A DNA stretch of 64,000 bases from NCBI RefSeq assembly GCF_009914055.1, contig NZ_CP028271.1:1612001-1676000 (forward strand). Reading direction: 5' to 3'. The translations under genes were made by a program, and so were the position numbers. The DNA comes from Mixta intestinalis. GTDB lineage: Bacteria; Pseudomonadota; Gammaproteobacteria; Enterobacterales; Enterobacteriaceae. Below, piece after piece: positions 35,977-45,201 of this stretch (its first letter is position 1; each line of letters starts with the position of its first letter). The notes under the pieces were generated by a model. The model did not search any database and had not been told where the DNA came from. It saw only the letters and a program-made list of their open reading frames with translations.

Positions 35977-36981
35977 TTAATCATCAAAGCGGCGAATCCA
36001 TTGCAGCGTGGCCTCGCGCCGATCCAGGGGTTCATCAAGCTTGAGTAAATAATTCCTGTAATTTTCAAAGCGGATCGGACGCGTGAAAGCGGCAACCTTG
36101 CGGTAGCGCTGCGGCACAATTCCCTGATAAGTATCACCCAGCTGCGGCACCGGCCCGGCCATAATGACAATACCGCCATCATAAGACTGGACATGACACT
36201 CCGGCTCCAGCGCCTCGCGGCAGCGTTCCAGCCCGCCCAGCTCTTCGACCAGCGCATCGCCCAGCACCGTCAGCCAGCTCACACCTTTGATTCGATTAAT
36301 AATACGATGCTCGCCATCTTCATCGACGTAACGGGTTTCCACAAAAAACCGGATATCATCCATATGTTCCAGTCCCGGATGGCGTTGCAGCAAAGGCCAG
36401 GTATATTTAGCTGCAGGGTAACCGGAGTAAGAGAAACAAAACCCGGCGGTGCCAAACGCGGGCTTTACCACGTCACACCATTGCAGAACCATTTCCAGCA
36501 AAGTGTCAAAGCGGGGATTGCCCTGCTCATCGCAGACCGGAATGGAAGCAGTAACGCTGGATAATCCTTTGTTCTCCTGCGGCTTACCGTAAAATCGTGC
36601 CTGCCAGGGGCTGGCGTTGAAAATTTTTCCCTGCCCGGTATCGTCATAAAAAAGGTGTGTTTCAAAGTTGGCCTCATAGTTCAGGTTAGCCATTTTGTTC
36701 GCCAGCTTTTTCAGAAAGTCCTTTCTCATTAGCGAAATCCGTGACGCACCTGACAGCGAATAGCTGTTTAACCAGGGAGCAAAGCGCCGGTAGTAATCTT
36801 CCGCCAGCTGGTTCAGCGCGGGATAAAGCTGACGGACATCGCGCGGCGGGATAAACAGCTCCATGCCCAGCGCAATTCTGGCCCGAATCGTATTTTTTCC
36901 TTTAACAGCAATCTGGTCCAGCTGCGCCAGATTATGTTCGTCAGGCAGCAACTCCCCTAATGATTCCGTCTCTTTTTTCAT
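35977..36981 (-). CDS. DUF3396 immunity protein, first copy
   Basis: A 334-aa DUF3396 protein 44 bases downstream of the nuclease effector, the usual place for a cognate immunity gene. It has no signal peptide, which fits protection against a DNA-acting cytoplasmic toxin. It differs from the second copy mainly around residues 185-225 and near the C terminus, where specificity might lie. Confidence 0.84.
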   Translation of the reverse strand: MKKETESLGELLPDEHNLAQLDQIAVKGKNTIRARIALGMELFIPPRDVRQLYPALNQLAEDYYRRFAPWLNSYSLSGASRISLMRKDFLKKLANKMANLNYEANFETHLFYDDTGQGKIFNASPWQARFYGKPQENKGLSSVTASIPVCDEQGNPRFDTLLEMVLQWCDVVKPAFGTAGFCFSYSGYPAAKYTWPLLQRHPGLEHMDDIRFFVETRYVDEDGEHRIINRIKGVSWLTVLGDALVEELGGLERCREALEPECHVQSYDGGIVIMAGPVPQLGDTYQGIVPQRYRKVAAFTRPIRFENYRNYLLKLDEPLDRREATLQWIRRFDD

Positions 36982-37025
36982 ACATCCTCAAACATTCCAT
37001 TAAGCCATAGCCTGAGAAAAAACGG

Positions 37026-38129
37026 TTAAAAGGCCGGTTTTACCGTTCTGGCCCTTCTTGCTAATCTGGTGGCCACCGACGCCCAGGCAACAGCATCACC
37101 CGCCGGACCATCCAAAGGGCACACGGTGGCCGCTACCGCCAGAACAACCTGTGCAACCAGCAGCCAGTCCGTTTCTTCAGGCTCTACCGATTTCTCTGTC
37201 TCTTCTTCTGGCTGACGAGCAGTAGCACGCTCTTCAGCAGCCCTTTTTTCATTAGGGCACTCCGGCGGCCAGTCACTGCATTCTTCCTCAAAAAAATAGT
37301 CGCTAAAATCTCCTTCTGCATCTGCCGCTATATCTTCATAAGCTTCAAGCTGTCCTGGTGCAAAGTCATCGCCAGGAAACTTAACATCGTAAATACGCGT
37401 AATCTTGTCGCCATCTGACAAGACAATATCCAGCCGCCGCCCGCCGGAAGGGGTATAAGGGTTCGTTGAGAAATTTTCCGGCGATTTTTTTGACATGACC
37501 GGGCACCACTTTCCGTCTATCTTTTCAAAAGAAACTTCATTCGCCACACGCCCTTCAGGTCGTCCTCCCCGGTAAGTGTCCTCTCGTATTTTGTCGTTCA
37601 GACAGTCCTGAAAATGCGCATATTTCGCGCCGCTCCCTTTAGAACCCAGCCGATTACAGTGTTCCAGGTAGCATTCTTTCGCCCATTTACAGATTAATTC
37701 TTCAAAATCTTTAATACTTTTATTCAGCGCTTCCTGCAACAGCCCCGCCAGGTTGACGGTATTCCGGCTGTTCATAAACATCTTATCTGTCAGACGACAG
37801 GCAGGCTTGCGCTCAAAAAAGACGTCGAACGAGTGGCTGATCCACTCCGCCCGCGCGCGATTCACGCCAGACACCACCCCGCCCATAGAACCAGCCTCAT
37901 CCAGAATGCTGCTGGCGAAGCAGGAAGCGTTATGGGCAATCATATTGCCGCCGTCAGCAAAGACCGAGTGGGTGCCCTGCGTTAAATCCTTTGAAAACGC
38001 GGTATTACCGTAAGGCACCGGCATACCGTTTGGCGGCGTTTTGCAGACATCCGGCAGCGTACAGCGGCTGATACCCCGGCTTCCCTTATGACAAAGCGTT
38101 AATCCGTTAATATTTACCGTTAGCGTCAT
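37026..38129 (-). CDS. PAAR-like (DUF4150) T6SS nuclease effector, VRR-Nuc/PD-(D/E)xK type
   Basis: A 367-aa effector. Residues 1-115 are a DUF4150 PAAR-like tip (NGLTLCHKGSRGISRCTLPDVCKTPPNG is its start). The nuclease core at about 165-270 has RRLDIVLSDGDKITRIYDVKF, giving D234, D248 and K250 of a D...(D/E)xK site, then Q260 and Y264. The C-terminal 320-350 stretch is hydrophobic. Salmonella TseV effectors have this domain with DUF3396 immunity, so DNA cleavage in rival bacteria is inferred. ATGA overlap with the upstream TIGR02270 gene. Confidence 0.8.
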   Translation of the reverse strand: MTLTVNINGLTLCHKGSRGISRCTLPDVCKTPPNGMPVPYGNTAFSKDLTQGTHSVFADGGNMIAHNASCFASSILDEAGSMGGVVSGVNRARAEWISHSFDVFFERKPACRLTDKMFMNSRNTVNLAGLLQEALNKSIKDFEELICKWAKECYLEHCNRLGSKGSGAKYAHFQDCLNDKIREDTYRGGRPEGRVANEVSFEKIDGKWCPVMSKKSPENFSTNPYTPSGGRRLDIVLSDGDKITRIYDVKFPGDDFAPGQLEAYEDIAADAEGDFSDYFFEEECSDWPPECPNEKRAAEERATARQPEEETEKSVEPEETDWLLVAQVVLAVAATVCPLDGPAGDAVAWASVATRLARRARTVKPAF

Positions 38130-39409
38130 GCTTTTCCTCCCGGAGCGGTAATATGCTGGCGCAACAGTTGCGGCATCCCTTTACAGGCTGGCAAACGCAG
38201 CCATTCAGAAAGCGCTGGAGCCTTGTCCGACAGGCGGCTTGCCGCCAGCCCGGCGATATACAGGCTTTCCGTTTGTACCAGCGAGGCGATACCTGAGCTG
38301 TCCCGCACATCTTTGCCTGCCAGATAGCGATGACCAGCGGCAAAACGGGAACGGTTCTGTGCCCACCACCGATCAAAACAATGCTTATCGGGCCACGTTA
38401 ATCCCACATCAGGATCCTCAACAGGAAAGCCATTCACGTCTAACGATAGCGATGCGTTTTCTGTATCAGGAGCCTCTCCGGCCCATCCATCCTTTTCCGG
38501 TAACGATCCGGTAATGGTATAAATGGTCATGGCACACAGGCGGGCAAACTCCTTCTCTTCCAGAAGCCGGGCTAATTCCGGAATTACCGCAGCATCGCCA
38601 TACAATCCCAGTGCGTTAATATAAAGACGGTGGTTTCTGACATCGTTTGCCAGAAAATCCAGGTAATCCTTAGCAGACAGAAAGGATTTAACGATCAGCA
38701 ACTTTGCCGCATATTCTGCGATCGCAGGCTGGGATGACTGTGTTAGCTGATATAGCGCCTCTTTTATTACCGTCTTATACGCATAATAGGCCTGCGTTGT
38801 TAACAGGCTGGCAATGGCAGTAATTTTTGCATTCTCTTTCTCCGATAGCAGCTGCTCAATCAGGCGGAAATAAAGGGTACTGTTGCGTTGATAAATAGCC
38901 ATCAGCGCGCCAGCCGTTAACACCGATGCGCCGGTGGTAGAGAAGTGACGCAAATTAATTGCCGGGTTGATTTTTATATCTGGTCTGGCCGTGAGCGCCC
39001 AGGCGTGATAAAGCGGATAATCGGGCAGCAGATCCCACAGCACTGAGTGCTGGGGTGCCCAAAGAATTGCGTCTCTTACCGCCTCATCAAATTCTACCGA
39101 CGTCTGTGCAAGCGTCAGAATGGCATGCAGATAACTGCCGCTGTTGATGGCCAGCGCATACAGCGCAATAGTAAAAAGATTGCCTTTATTGAGCAGGGAC
39201 TCTGAAATAACATCCTGGATATGTTCTTCGGCAGCCTCCGGCAGCAACGTTAACCCTTGTAAGTAGCCGGTAAGAAGGCTATCCCAACGGATTAACTGGT
39301 TATAATCATGCTGACAAGAGGAAAACAATTTATTCCTCTGGCGATAGCCTGACGACAATAAATCAAAATATTGCACAACCAGATATGGCGTTACGCTCTG
39401 CTTTAACAT
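38126..39409 (-). CDS. TIGR02270 (HEAT-repeat-like) T6SS accessory protein
   Basis: A 427-aa, largely helical cytoplasmic protein with repeated helix pairs (LAINSGSYLHAILTLAQ, LGLYGDAAVIPELARLL). TIGR02270 proteins are regularly encoded between vgrG and PAAR effectors; an adaptor role is inferred. The gene sits eight bases after vgrG and overlaps the effector start. Confidence 0.72.
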   Translation of the reverse strand: MLKQSVTPYLVVQYFDLLSSGYRQRNKLFSSCQHDYNQLIRWDSLLTGYLQGLTLLPEAAEEHIQDVISESLLNKGNLFTIALYALAINSGSYLHAILTLAQTSVEFDEAVRDAILWAPQHSVLWDLLPDYPLYHAWALTARPDIKINPAINLRHFSTTGASVLTAGALMAIYQRNSTLYFRLIEQLLSEKENAKITAIASLLTTQAYYAYKTVIKEALYQLTQSSQPAIAEYAAKLLIVKSFLSAKDYLDFLANDVRNHRLYINALGLYGDAAVIPELARLLEEKEFARLCAMTIYTITGSLPEKDGWAGEAPDTENASLSLDVNGFPVEDPDVGLTWPDKHCFDRWWAQNRSRFAAGHRYLAGKDVRDSSGIASLVQTESLYIAGLAASRLSDKAPALSEWLRLPACKGMPQLLRQHITAPGGKA

Positions 39410-39417
39410 ACCGCCTC

Positions 39418-41604
39418 CTAATTATGATTGATATCCTGCGCGGTATGCCTGATATGATCGCCATCGATAGTAATATGGGTGCCTTTGATAATAATGGTGC
39501 CATCCTTTTTCATAACCAGCATGGCAGCGCCCACCGCGATCTGTAATTCATCGGCCACTTCAATAAGCTGTTTTTTACCAACGGACTGGTTGCTGTTGCC
39601 ATCAACCTTTTGGTTGTAATTGCCACCTATCGTTTGCGTTAAATTATCACCGATTTTCTGTCCGTAGCTTTGTCCTACCAACAGCGTTTTATTCAGCCCG
39701 ATCTCTTCAGCCTGATGGAGACCGACGGTCGTATTCATACCGCCGCCAACGGTTGTCTGATATGCCCCGCCAACAGATAAGGCTTTCGCCGCGCCAATGG
39801 TTTCGGCTTTGGCAATCAGCACGGTTTCCGCCAGATTTTGTTTCACTAACCGCGTCTGGTTTCCGTCAACGGTATCAGTCTGTTCGCCGTGGGTGGTTTG
39901 CTGACGGTTGCCGTCAATGGTTTCTGTCTGGCTACCGTGCACGCTTTGCTGCCGATCGCCATCCACCGTTTCGTTCTGATGACCATGAATGGCCTGAGTT
40001 TGATTTTTCTGGATCTCAATGTTCTGGTGACCGGCGATAGTTTCCCGGTGATCGTTGCCGACATGGGTCGAGCGATCGTTTAGCACCAGCGTGTTCATAT
40101 CCTTCTGCGCCCGGATAAAGACCTCTTCCTGACCTGCTTTGTCCTCAAGGCGTAAGGCGTTAGCCTGATCCGGCGTGCCTTCCTTGGTGCGGCTGTAAAA
40201 ACCCATTTGGGTGGCGTTAGCCGGTAATTCCCACGGCGGCATATTCGCTTCGTTGTAGACTCTGCCAATAATAATTGGGCGATCCGGATCGCCATTAATG
40301 AAGTCCACCACAACTTCATCATTGAGACGTGGGATCTGTATGCCACCGAAACCCTGTCCGGCCCATGCGCTGGAAACCCGCACCCAGCAGGAGCTGGTAT
40401 CATCGCCCTGCGCTTCGCGATCCCAGTGAAAACAGACTTTTACCCGCCCATATTTATCCGTCCAGATAGTTTGCCCTTTAGGGCAGACAACCCGCGCCGT
40501 TTGTGGGCCGTAAGTACGTGGCCAGCGGGCAGAAAGCGGCGCTCTGAACGGCACTTCACGCGGGAGCACCGTAAAATCAAGCCGATACTGAGCAAGCTGG
40601 TTATCTCCGCTGGCATAGCGGTTTTCCCGCAGATTATAGTCAACAGAAGTAACAAGATAGTCGTTGTTATCACCAGCATGCGGTGCCTGAAAGAGCGTAA
40701 AAGTACGTCCGGAGGCGATCCCCAATGCGGTAGACGTGCCGCTCAAAGTTTGATGCGTTGCCTGCCATACCTGCTGACGAATACGCGCGTAGCGCTCGCC
40801 CTGGGCTGAATCAACATAGCGCCCCGGCCAGTCGTAGAAATCGACGCTACCCGGTTTCGGGGCTACCGGGTTCTGCCGGGCCTGCATTAACCAGGCGTAA
40901 GGCTTACGAAAATCATAATCATTGAGCGTATAAAGACCCGGCGTGGCATCGTGGCGAATATGCCACTGACTGATCCCCTCTTCATCAGGCACGGCACCGT
41001 CAGGGGTACTTTGATAGCGAATAAACTCATAACCGGATACCGCAGTATGGCAATCGGCATCATCCGCCAGTATCAGCTTATGCTGCTGCGCATCATGTTC
41101 AAAGTAGTAATAGATCCCTTCCAGCTCCATTAACCGGCTGATGAAATTGAAGGTACTCTCCTGATACTGTACACAATATTCCCATAGCCGATAGCTGCCG
41201 GTCAGCCGATCTTCGAATACAACCTGATTCTCTGTTAGCAGCGATTTGACGATTTCCGGTACGGTTTTATCCTGAAAAATGCGCTGGTTATGGTCATGCT
41301 GTAGCGGCCAGAGATCGGATTCCATCCGCAAACGGTAAACGGTGTAACGTGTGCCGCTCAGCTCCTGACTATAAATATCAACCGAGGTGATCTTCCCGTT
41401 AAGATAACGCGGTTCCGGACTCTGCGATAAAGGGATGGAAACCGTCAGCGGCTTGCCCAGCAGCGCCGCCTTGTCGATGCGAGGCTGCGTGCTTAACAAC
41501 TCAACGTCAAAGACGTAAGGTTCTGACAGTGCTTCACGCCCGGTAAGTGACCAAAATAATAATGCTTCAGGCAATGGTGCTGTCGCCACAATGCGATTAA
41601 ACAT
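39418..41604 (-). CDS. vgrG: T6SS spike protein VgrG (TssI)
   Basis: A 728-aa spike trimer subunit. Gp27-like domain at about 10-380, gp5 OB fold near 385-460 (WVRVSSAWAGQGFGGIQIPRLNDEVVVDF), then a beta-needle with repeated HGxQTETIDGNRQQ-type motifs to the DUF2345-like tip. No toxin domain follows the needle, so this VgrG carries its cargo through the PAAR-like effector. No other tss genes are in the window. Confidence 0.92.
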   Translation of the reverse strand: MFNRIVATAPLPEALLFWSLTGREALSEPYVFDVELLSTQPRIDKAALLGKPLTVSIPLSQSPEPRYLNGKITSVDIYSQELSGTRYTVYRLRMESDLWPLQHDHNQRIFQDKTVPEIVKSLLTENQVVFEDRLTGSYRLWEYCVQYQESTFNFISRLMELEGIYYYFEHDAQQHKLILADDADCHTAVSGYEFIRYQSTPDGAVPDEEGISQWHIRHDATPGLYTLNDYDFRKPYAWLMQARQNPVAPKPGSVDFYDWPGRYVDSAQGERYARIRQQVWQATHQTLSGTSTALGIASGRTFTLFQAPHAGDNNDYLVTSVDYNLRENRYASGDNQLAQYRLDFTVLPREVPFRAPLSARWPRTYGPQTARVVCPKGQTIWTDKYGRVKVCFHWDREAQGDDTSSCWVRVSSAWAGQGFGGIQIPRLNDEVVVDFINGDPDRPIIIGRVYNEANMPPWELPANATQMGFYSRTKEGTPDQANALRLEDKAGQEEVFIRAQKDMNTLVLNDRSTHVGNDHRETIAGHQNIEIQKNQTQAIHGHQNETVDGDRQQSVHGSQTETIDGNRQQTTHGEQTDTVDGNQTRLVKQNLAETVLIAKAETIGAAKALSVGGAYQTTVGGGMNTTVGLHQAEEIGLNKTLLVGQSYGQKIGDNLTQTIGGNYNQKVDGNSNQSVGKKQLIEVADELQIAVGAAMLVMKKDGTIIIKGTHITIDGDHIRHTAQDINHN

Positions 41605-41824
41605 GACAATATCCTTTTGCTCAGAGGCGTCAGGCTATGCCTCAGTTCGCAATGAAATAAGTCAGCCCTTAAGCTTGATGACGCGATTATTATTCAGGCC
41701 GACAGCTTTTTATGATTATCAGACAGCGTAATCAGATGGAGATTTCTGACGCAGCGGCAACCTGCCACGGCGTGTAAAAATGCTACAAAGCTACTGTTCC
41801 GCTGTACCCAAAAGGAGGAGTTTG

Positions 41825-41977
41825 ATGACTGGAAAAATAATGTGCTTTCTTTTTTTGAGCAGTACGGCGCAGTTAACGTTATGCCCGCGAAGGCGGGATC
41901 ATAAATTCATTCTTTGTGAATTTAGGTGCGAAAGCGGCAAGCATAAAGTGAATAATAGTATTGATAACATTAAATGA
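41825..41977 (+). CDS. Hok-like small ORF
   Basis: A 50-aa frame with a perfect AAGGAGG seven bases before its ATG. An N-terminal hydrophobic stretch (IMCFLFLSSTAQLTL) is followed by ILCEFRCESGKHKV, matching the LCExRxxxGxxxV pattern of Hok toxins (LCEIRYRDGHREV in R1 Hok). The usual AAFMAYE ending is absent, so it may be degraded. No Sok-type antisense RNA was identified. Confidence 0.4.
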   Translation: MTGKIMCFLFLSSTAQLTLCPRRRDHKFILCEFRCESGKHKVNNSIDNIK

Positions 41978-42190
41978 AACTATCAGGAACGATGCTTATT
42001 AGTTCCAGTAAAATAATATCATCAGGATTTAATAAGCGGCTCTTGTCGGCATCGTCGTTAAGGCTGCGGAGCAGATCATCCAGACCGCTTTGTAGATGGT
42101 TGAGGCACTTTAATACGGTTATCTGGCATCTAAAGCACAGGTCTGCGGCAGAGGAAATGGCAAAGGTTAGCGGAAACATAAAAGTAAAAG

Positions 42191-42264
42191 TGGAGCGGGT
42201 AACGGGAATCGAACCCGTGTCACCAGCTTGGGAAGCTGGGGTAATACCATTATACGATACCCGC
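42191..42264 (-). tRNA. glyU: tRNA-Gly (anticodon CCC)
   Basis: A 74-base cloverleaf on the minus strand: acceptor GCGGGTA pairing with TACCCGC, anticodon stem CCAGC/GCTGG with loop TTCCCAA, T arm ACGGG-TTCGATT-CCCGT, and encoded CCA. The gene symbol is by analogy with E. coli. Confidence 0.95.
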
Positions 42265-42430
42265 TTTAGGCGGCTGCCGAACAGAGGATGCTCAACAGCG
42301 CGTGGAAACTATTATTACACAAACGGTTAGCGGCTATGCAAGTTCTTCTCTGTTGTCGCTTAAAAAAATCGGACTGGCCTTAGCCAGGATCAAAAAATGC
42401 GGCCAGACAGAGACTGCCGGAGCCTTGTTA

Positions 42431-43033
42431 CTAACGGTGCGGCTCGGACACCGTCATAGTAAATACCAGCGGCGTGTCGCCGCAGTTAGCATACTGATGG
42501 GCGTTATCTGTTCTGGCGACCGCCGAACATCCCTGAGCCACCATTAACTCGCAGACGGCGGTTTTGAGTGCCAAAATGCCCTTTTCAACGTGCAGCAGCT
42601 CAACGGTACCGGCTGGATGCCCCGATGAAGAGAAAACTTCCCCAGGAAACATCTCCCAACGCCACAGCTCCACCATATCCGGGCCGCTACTCCCGGCCAG
42701 TAAACGCGCAGAACCGCCCTTTTCACCCTGCCACAGCACAGGGATCTCATCGCCTGTAATTAACCATGCATCAGGCGCACGGGTAACGTTAACGATATCT
42801 GCCACGGATAAACCGAGCGCGGCGGCAATTTTACACAGGATGGCAATGCTGGGATTCGCGCTGCCCTTTTCGATTTCAACCAGCATACCTTTACTGACCC
42901 CGGCCCGGCGGGATAACGCATCCAGCGACAGTTTCTGCTGTTTACGCCAGGCTTTGATACTGGAAGAGACGGCGGCGCTGACGCTATCAATATCCGCCCC
43001 GGCACTAGTCATTTTATTGACTTTTTTAGTCAT
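42431..43033 (-). CDS. XRE-family regulator with C-terminal cupin
   Basis: A 200-aa transcription factor: HTH at about residues 25-85 (LSLDALSRRAGVSKGMLVEIEKG), cupin at about 120-195. This class binds a small ligand in the cupin and often controls the divergent gene; the neighbour at 43077 starts 43 bases away, so control of it is likely. Confidence 0.82.
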   Translation of the reverse strand: MTKKVNKMTSAGADIDSVSAAVSSSIKAWRKQQKLSLDALSRRAGVSKGMLVEIEKGSANPSIAILCKIAAALGLSVADIVNVTRAPDAWLITGDEIPVLWQGEKGGSARLLAGSSGPDMVELWRWEMFPGEVFSSSGHPAGTVELLHVEKGILALKTAVCELMVAQGCSAVARTDNAHQYANCGDTPLVFTMTVSEPHR

Positions 43034-43076
43034 CGGTCACTACTATAGGATAAATTAGTCAATCAGGGATTATGTT

Positions 43077-43772
43077 ATGTTTTCTGTTTCGCCGTCAATT
43101 GACCCGGCTATTGCACGTCTTGCGCCAGGCTTCCGGGCGCTAAGCATCGTCGTTCAGGCTGCACCAATAGCGCATCCTGAGATTGCCGGAGAGGCATTAA
43201 GGCTGGCCTGTGAATCTGTTATGGCAAACGAAGCGCCGTGGGCAGAAGCTCACCTTAACGCATGGAATGAGGTTTTTCGCGCGTTCGGCGCTAAGCCAAA
43301 GCGTACGCCCTGCTCGGCTGATGCCCTGCGTAAGCGAGTGCTGCGCGATGGCACCATGCCCGCCATCGATCCGGTTGTCGATCTGTATAACGCTATCAGC
43401 ATTCGTTACGCCATTCCGGTAGGCGGGGAAAATTTCGCAGCCTATGCAGGCGAACCGCGACTTACCATAGCGGATGGTACCGAACTATTCGATACGACAA
43501 AGGAAGGCCAGCCGACAGATGAATCGCCGGAACCGGGAGAAGTTATCTGGCGTGACGATCGGGGCGTAACCTGTCGCCGCTGGAACTGGCGTCAGGGAAT
43601 ACGAACCCGACTTAGTGCTGAAGCCAGCCAGATGTGGTTTATTCTGGAAAGTCTGCCCGCAATGCCGCTGGAGGCGTTACAACAGGCAGGCGACGAGTTA
43701 GTTTGTGGTATTCAGCAGATGATGCCCGGTGCACAGGCAACTCAAAAACTTATTGGCTTTGATTTATCCTGA
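43077..43772 (+). CDS. B3/4 domain protein (PheRS beta-like editing domain)
   Basis: A 231-aa free-standing B3/4 domain, the fold that in phenylalanyl-tRNA synthetase edits misacylated tRNA. The motif DLYNAISIRYAIPVGGENF (near residue 103) is typical. It pairs with the divergent XRE-cupin regulator, a recurrent arrangement. The substrate is unknown. Confidence 0.82.
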   Translation: MFSVSPSIDPAIARLAPGFRALSIVVQAAPIAHPEIAGEALRLACESVMANEAPWAEAHLNAWNEVFRAFGAKPKRTPCSADALRKRVLRDGTMPAIDPVVDLYNAISIRYAIPVGGENFAAYAGEPRLTIADGTELFDTTKEGQPTDESPEPGEVIWRDDRGVTCRRWNWRQGIRTRLSAEASQMWFILESLPAMPLEALQQAGDELVCGIQQMMPGAQATQKLIGFDLS

Positions 43773-43793
43773 CTTGTAGACTTTAAATATCAG

Positions 43794-43828
43794 CCCGCTA
43801 AAAAATATTCATTGGCGGGTTTTCCTTT
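43794..43828 (+). terminator. Terminator after the B3/4 gene
   Basis: Stem CCCGCTAA/TTGGCGGG (one G-T pair) around an AT loop, then TTTTCCTTTT. Confidence 0.65.
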
Positions 43829-44056
43829 TCCTGTATTTGCTCCCACCTGTAAAAATACGCCTGGTTTTTATTGTAAATAAATAAGGCTTTAGTCGTGAAT
43901 ACCACAAAAGAGAGCAACTCTGTAGACTATTCCCGGCTTAGCTTTAATTACACTTTTTATACGCTTTGATATAGTGGCTTAAAACCTGTCCATGCCAGAG
44001 TGTTGTTTTTCTAAACAATGAATAAAAAAACAACGGCTCACCTGTAATTATTTAAA

Positions 44057-44815
44057 ATGAAAACTTTTATTATCAATTTAGAAGAAGAAGTAGAGCGTAA
44101 AGAAAAAATAACAAATCAATGTAAACAACACGACATTGATTATCATCTTATTAAAGCTGTTAACGGCAAGAAGCTACCGCAAGAGGTCATTTCTGCGGTG
44201 ACAGCGGACTATCCTGCCTGCGGCTTAACGCTGGGTGAAATAGGATGTGCGCTAAGCCATTTAACCATCTATGCTAAAATAATTAACGAAAACCTTAACT
44301 GTGCCCTGATTCTTGAGGATGACGCAACCTTTAAGACAGACTTACATGCGTATCTCAGTAAAATTGAAGCTTCTATCAGTAACAGTAAACCGGAAATTTA
44401 TATTTTAACTGCCGCTGACACGTATAATAAATCCATTACCCGTCGTTTCAGCAAACAACTAACCTTTTATCGTCTGGTTTATGGTAGTTGTGCACACGGC
44501 TATGTTATAAATAAAACTGCCGCCCTGGCGCTGCGTAAATATAATCTACCTGTCCGATTCGAAGCCGACAGATGGACTATTTTTCGCGATCTTGGTGGTA
44601 TTCATATCTGGTGTCTTGATAAAGAAATCATTAGCACAACAGATCCAGATAAGAATAACTCTGCGCTGGAGAAAGAGAGAACTGAAAGATCGTTACTACG
44701 CAGAAAAGTAATAAATAAATTAAAAAGAGAAACGAAATGGTATCAGCTGAAAAGAATTAAAAACGTATTAATTAATAAAATTAGTGGCAAAAAAATAGTG
44801 CACCGAGCAGGATAG
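44057..44815 (+). CDS. Family 25 glycosyltransferase
   Basis: A 252-aa GT25 enzyme, the LPS galactosyl/glucosyltransferase family. Starts TFIINLEEEVERKEK; the motifs GEIGCALSHL (near residue 60) and LILEDDA (near 82, putative metal site) are clear. The C terminus is very basic. The gene is notably AT-rich against its core neighbours, suggesting transfer. A relative lies in the prophage at 49172. Likely acts on LPS at the inner face of the inner membrane. Confidence 0.85.
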   Translation: MKTFIINLEEEVERKEKITNQCKQHDIDYHLIKAVNGKKLPQEVISAVTADYPACGLTLGEIGCALSHLTIYAKIINENLNCALILEDDATFKTDLHAYLSKIEASISNSKPEIYILTAADTYNKSITRRFSKQLTFYRLVYGSCAHGYVINKTAALALRKYNLPVRFEADRWTIFRDLGGIHIWCLDKEIISTTDPDKNNSALEKERTERSLLRRKVINKLKRETKWYQLKRIKNVLINKISGKKIVHRAG

Positions 44816-45160
44816 CGGTTAAATAAAGTCGACTATTATAGGTTTCTGGTATTTACTTTTAAAGTACGTTGAGAAGGCCGATCTTGCAGATTTATCTTAA
44901 TTACATACTGTTTGCAATCAGGTTTTTGACAACGTTTTTTTACAAATATGTTTGCCCGCTACTCCTTTCAACATACAAAAAAAGATACGCCTTATATTTT
45001 TATGTTAAAAAACAAAAAATTATGACGATAAAAGCAAAAAAATGATGTAACCAAAACCATCAATAACTGACCGTTTGTTGACGCTATATCCATATTAACG
45101 AAGCAAAAACATCCCTTCTCACCGCATCGGTAGCCAGGCTCCAATTGATTGATTTTATTT
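44816..45160. other. AT-rich gap without recognisable genes
   Basis: No open frame with a ribosome binding site on either strand; composition resembles the preceding glycosyltransferase gene. Confidence 0.5.
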
Positions 45161-45161
45161 C

Positions 45162-45170
45162 TGCTAGACT
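45162..45170 (+). promoter_or_regulatory. Sigma-S type extended -10 of the CsbD/DUF883 gene
   Basis: TGCTAGACT matches the sigma-S preferred TGnTAnACT pattern and lies 32 bases before the start codon. No good -35 is present, as is common for sigma-S promoters. Confidence 0.4.
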
Positions 45171-45201
45171 TTACTTACTCACTATGCCAAAGGAGAAAAA
45201 A

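Noticed and set aside
41970..42179. 69-codon minus-strand frame between vgrG and the tRNA
   Set aside because: No ribosome binding site and it overlaps the end of the better supported Hok-like frame.
42191..42264. tRNA-Gly as attachment site of the T6SS island or prophage
   Set aside because: No second copy of the tRNA 3' end was seen in the window and no integrase gene lies beside it.
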